7,486 nucleotides of DNA from an uncultured Microcaldota archaeon (GTDB lineage Archaea > Micrarchaeota > Micrarchaeia > Anstonellales > Bilamarchaeaceae): assembly GCA_903835325.1 (NCBI GenBank), contig CAILMU010000144.1, forward strand, positions 1-7,486, written 5' to 3'. The notes beneath the pieces are model-generated. The model was not told the origin of the DNA. It made no database searches and saw nothing but the letters and a program-made list of their open reading frames with translations. The position numbers and the translations under genes were made by a program. Below are positions 5,719-7,486 of the stretch, in pieces. The first letter of the stretch is position 1. Each line of letters begins with the position of its first letter.

Positions 5719-5753
5719 TAAGTCATCATCCGTAATGACAGTGAAGGGAGCGG

Positions 5754-5761
5754 TTTTTAAT
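5754..5761 (+). promoter_or_regulatory. Archaeal TATA-like box of tspO
   Basis: TTTTTAAT, centred 26.5 nt before the ATG at 5784, with no Shine-Dalgarno between; a leaderless transcript is predicted. A purine-rich stretch just upstream (GAAGGGAG) is in the place expected for a TFB-recognition element. Confidence 0.5.
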
Positions 5762-5783
5762 CATTATACGAGAAGCCCCAATC

Positions 5784-6254
5784 ATGAAGGATTTGAGAAT
5801 CCTGATAGGTTTGATAATACTCTGCGAATCAATCGGCATCCTGGGCGCGGTATTCACAACCCCCTCCATACCGACCTGGTACGCGGCCCTTGCCAAACCC
5901 GTGTTCTCCCCCCCGAACTGGCTGTTCTTCCCGGTCTGGACAACCCTCTACCTCCTTATGGGAGTATCGGCCTATCTCATCTGGGAAAGCGGCATGAAGA
6001 AAATCGCGATAAACGACGCCATCATGATATTCGCCCTGCAACTCACGCTGAACCTTCTCTGGTCCGTCGCCTTCTTCGCCTACCATTCATTGATAGGCGG
6101 TTTCATCGTGATAGTCTTCCTATGGTTCGCGATAGCGATAAACATCCTCTCGTTCGGCAGACTATCGAGGAACGCAGCGCTCATCCTGCTCCCGTACCTG
6201 ATATGGGTGTCGTTCGCGACCATCCTGAATTTCGCGCTCCTGATGCTGAATTAG
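5784..6254 (+). CDS. tspO: TspO/MBR-family tryptophan-rich membrane protein
   Basis: A 156-residue five-helix membrane protein, the normal length for the TspO/MBR (peripheral benzodiazepine receptor) family. Conserved elements are WYAALAKPVFSPPNWLFFP (32-50), VWTTLYLLMG (51-60), LNLLWSVAFF (89-98) and the C-terminal LLPYLIWVSFATILN (135-149). Family members bind tetrapyrroles and, in animals, cholesterol; some bacterial homologues break down protoporphyrin IX in light and affect stress responses. W52 and W141 appear to correspond to the tryptophans implicated in porphyrin degradation by the Bacillus protein, judged by motif position only. Start choice agrees with the family N-terminus and the TATA-like box at -26. 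It is divergent from the winged-helix gene and 35 nt upstream of rad50, which has its own box. No tetrapyrrole genes are in the window, so the ligand is unknown. Confidence 0.95.
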   Translation: MKDLRILIGLIILCESIGILGAVFTTPSIPTWYAALAKPVFSPPNWLFFPVWTTLYLLMGVSAYLIWESGMKKIAINDAIMIFALQLTLNLLWSVAFFAYHSLIGGFIVIVFLWFAIAINILSFGRLSRNAALILLPYLIWVSFATILNFALLMLN

Positions 6255-6257
6255 GAA

Positions 6258-6266
6258 TTAAATAAA
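6258..6266 (+). promoter_or_regulatory. Archaeal TATA-like box of rad50
   Basis: TTAAATAAA begins 4 nt after the tspO stop and is centred about 28 nt before the rad50 ATG at 6290. No Shine-Dalgarno precedes that ATG. This points to an independent, leaderless rad50 transcript despite the 35-nt gap to tspO. Confidence 0.5.
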
Positions 6267-6289
6267 GGACAGGGCATACTTTTGCAACG

Positions 6290-7486
6290 ATGATAAAATC
6301 CATCCGCCTGGTCAACTGGCGCTCGCACGCAGACACGAGCCTCGAGTTCAGGTTGGGCACCAATCTCCTGGTCGGCATCATGGGCGCCGGCAAATCCAGC
6401 ATCCTCGAAGGAATAAGCTTCGCATTCTACGGCACCTTCCCGGCCCTCGAGCGTCGCAAGGTCAGACTGGAGGATATCGTCCGGCTCAACGAACCGAATG
6501 CCTTGGTATCCCTCGCATTCGATTGGAACGGCACGACCTACACGATAACCCGGACTATCGAGCGCTCGAAGAAAGGGGCCTCGGCATCCGCAGAGCTGCA
6601 CAAAGAGGGCTCTCTCCTGGAAACAGGCTCGGTAGCTGTCACCGGGTATGTCCAGAACCTTACCGGGGTGGATTACGACCTCTTCACCCGCGCTATTTAT
6701 TCAGAGCAGAACAATCTGGATTATTTCCTCAACCTCGATCCACGCCGCAGGAAGCAGGAGATAGACGCGCTCCTCGGCCTCGACCGTTTCGAGGATGCCC
6801 GCGCGAACGCTGTCTCGGTCATCGGTCGGATGAAGTCGAAAAAGGAGGCGCTGCTAGCCCGTTTCGACCGGGCAAAATTCGAAGCTGCAAGAAAGGATCT
6901 GCTCGCCTGGGAGATAAAGCGGGGGGAATCCGAGAAATCCTTTTCTGATACCGGCGCGAAGCTCCAGGCCGAGCAGAAAGCGAACGCGCTCGCTGATTCG
7001 GATTACAAGCGCATGGATTCACTGCGCATCCAGCATGAAACGCTTTTCAAAGAATCCATCCGCCTGCATGCGCAGCAGGAATCATTGGCAAAAGACACGC
7101 AGGGCTTTGATGAAGCGAAGCACCAGAAATCCAAGGCTCTTCTTGCGCGCCTCCTAGAAGAGCGGCAGAAAATCCATGCCGGCTCCAAGGTTCACGAAAC
7201 TGAGATAACAAGGCTCTCGAAAGAGATCGGGGTCATAGACGAGCGCATCAAGGTATCGCACGAGAGCGCGAAGAAGCTCAAGGAAATGCAATCCGAGCTC
7301 GCGACCTTGCTGAACGGCAGGACCAAAGACAAGGTCATCGATGAGCAGAAGGAGCGCGAGAAGAAGGTACTCGATCTGGAATCCGAGCGCAAGACGCTCG
7401 AGCATGAGATACTGGAGATATCAGACCTCTCTGCCAGGCTGAAACCCGGTTCAAGCAGGTGCCCGTTGTGCCATGCTCCGTTGACC
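6290..7486 (+). CDS. rad50: DNA double-strand break repair ATPase Rad50 (3' end missing)
   Basis: The N-terminal 399 residues are visible and the frame is open to the window end. Rad50 is the SMC-like ATPase that, with Mre11 nuclease, senses and processes DNA ends. The N-terminus (MIKSIRLVNWRSHADTSLEF) is the usual first strand and turn. Walker A is GIMGAGKSS (29-37) with K35 and S36, and the Q-loop is YSEQNNLDYFL (137-147) with Q140. The DPRRRKQEIDALLGLDRFE segment (150-168) follows as in other Rad50s. Residues about 170-385 are a charged, Lys/Glu/Arg-rich coiled-coil arm. RCPLCHAPLT near the right edge (C391, C394) is the CxxC zinc hook that joins two Rad50 molecules through one zinc ion. 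The hook comes earlier than in Pyrococcus furiosus (about residue 444), so the arm is shorter. The second half, with signature motif and Walker B, lies outside the window. No mre11 gene precedes it. Confidence 0.95.
   Translation, partial: MIKSIRLVNWRSHADTSLEFRLGTNLLVGIMGAGKSSILEGISFAFYGTFPALERRKVRLEDIVRLNEPNALVSLAFDWNGTTYTITRTIERSKKGASASAELHKEGSLLETGSVAVTGYVQNLTGVDYDLFTRAIYSEQNNLDYFLNLDPRRRKQEIDALLGLDRFEDARANAVSVIGRMKSKKEALLARFDRAKFEAARKDLLAWEIKRGESEKSFSDTGAKLQAEQKANALADSDYKRMDSLRIQHETLFKESIRLHAQQESLAKDTQGFDEAKHQKSKALLARLLEERQKIHAGSKVHETEITRLSKEIGVIDERIKVSHESAKKLKEMQSELATLLNGRTKDKVIDEQKEREKKVLDLESERKTLEHEILEISDLSARLKPGSSRCPLCHAPLT

Larger units (their letters stand above)
5616..5739. repeat. 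Four GTCAT/ATGAC motifs in the winged-helix/tspO divergent region
   Basis: GTCAT occurs at 5616-5620, 5623-5627 and 5722-5726, and its inverse ATGAC at 5735-5739. The first two form a 7-nt-spaced direct repeat close to the winged-helix promoter; the last two form an inverted repeat with an 8-nt spacer, about 20 nt before the tspO TATA-like box. Well under one copy is expected by chance in 212 bp. They are candidate regulator half-sites. Confidence 0.35.

Noticed and set aside
5633..5720. tRNA-like sequence on the minus strand (GGGGTTCGCCCC followed by GGCCA)
   Set aside because: The TTCG is a tetraloop, not a seven-base TTCRANN loop, and no 7-bp acceptor or anticodon arm can be drawn.
5735..6265. 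A 176-codon open frame overlapping tspO
   Set aside because: Arg/Pro/His-rich and motif-free; it is longer than tspO but the tspO frame matches a conserved family throughout.
1..7486. CRISPR array, insertion sequence, integrase or toxin-antitoxin pair
   Set aside because: No regularly spaced repeats, transposase motifs, terminal inverted repeats or paired small toxin/antitoxin genes were seen on either strand.

Overview
The window reads as a stretch of an archaeal chromosome. The lineage is inferred: a compact genome, possibly a DPANN-type archaeon such as the Micrarchaeota. The archaeal reading rests on promoter layout. Five genes have an A/T-rich box centred 25.5 to 28.5 nt before the start codon and no Shine-Dalgarno sequence, as expected for leaderless transcripts from TATA/TFB promoters. 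It also rests on a zinc-hook Rad50, free use of AGG and ATA codons, and a UppP-family phosphatase whose active-site loop reads PISSKTQ rather than the usual bacterial PVSSSGHL. No rRNA, tRNA, CRISPR array or insertion sequence was seen.

Layout. Positions 1-1155 (+) hold the C-terminal 384 codons of a PrsW-family intramembrane protease, cut by the left edge. It is followed by a membrane-anchored single-domain rhodanese (1200-1757, +). Two genes run leftward: a lipoprotein serpin (1816-3072, -) and a UppP/BacA-type polyprenyl-diphosphate phosphatase (3152-3961, -). Divergent from the phosphatase are a small secreted lipoprotein (4071-4547, +) and, overlapping it by ATGA, an NTF2/SnoaL-like protein (4544-4978, +). 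A lower-GC gene for a probable winged-helix protein follows (5068-5571, -). It is divergent from tspO (5784-6254, +) across a 212-bp intergenic region rich in palindromes. The window ends in the N-terminal 399 codons of rad50 (6290-7486, +), cut just after the first CxxC of the zinc hook.

How the genes fit together. Five consecutive genes (PrsW, rhodanese, serpin, UppP, lipoprotein) encode membrane or exported proteins, so the left 60 percent of the window looks like an envelope-maintenance neighbourhood: intramembrane proteolysis, sulfur/thiol chemistry, protease inhibition and lipid-carrier recycling. This is inferred from adjacency only; strands alternate and there is no single operon. The right part holds a regulator candidate, TspO and DNA repair, with no obvious common pathway.

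No clear new defence or mobile system is visible. The best leads are a 24-bp near-perfect palindrome wrapped around the serpin TATA box, the structured intergenic region between the winged-helix gene and tspO, and the cysteine arrangement of the rhodanese.
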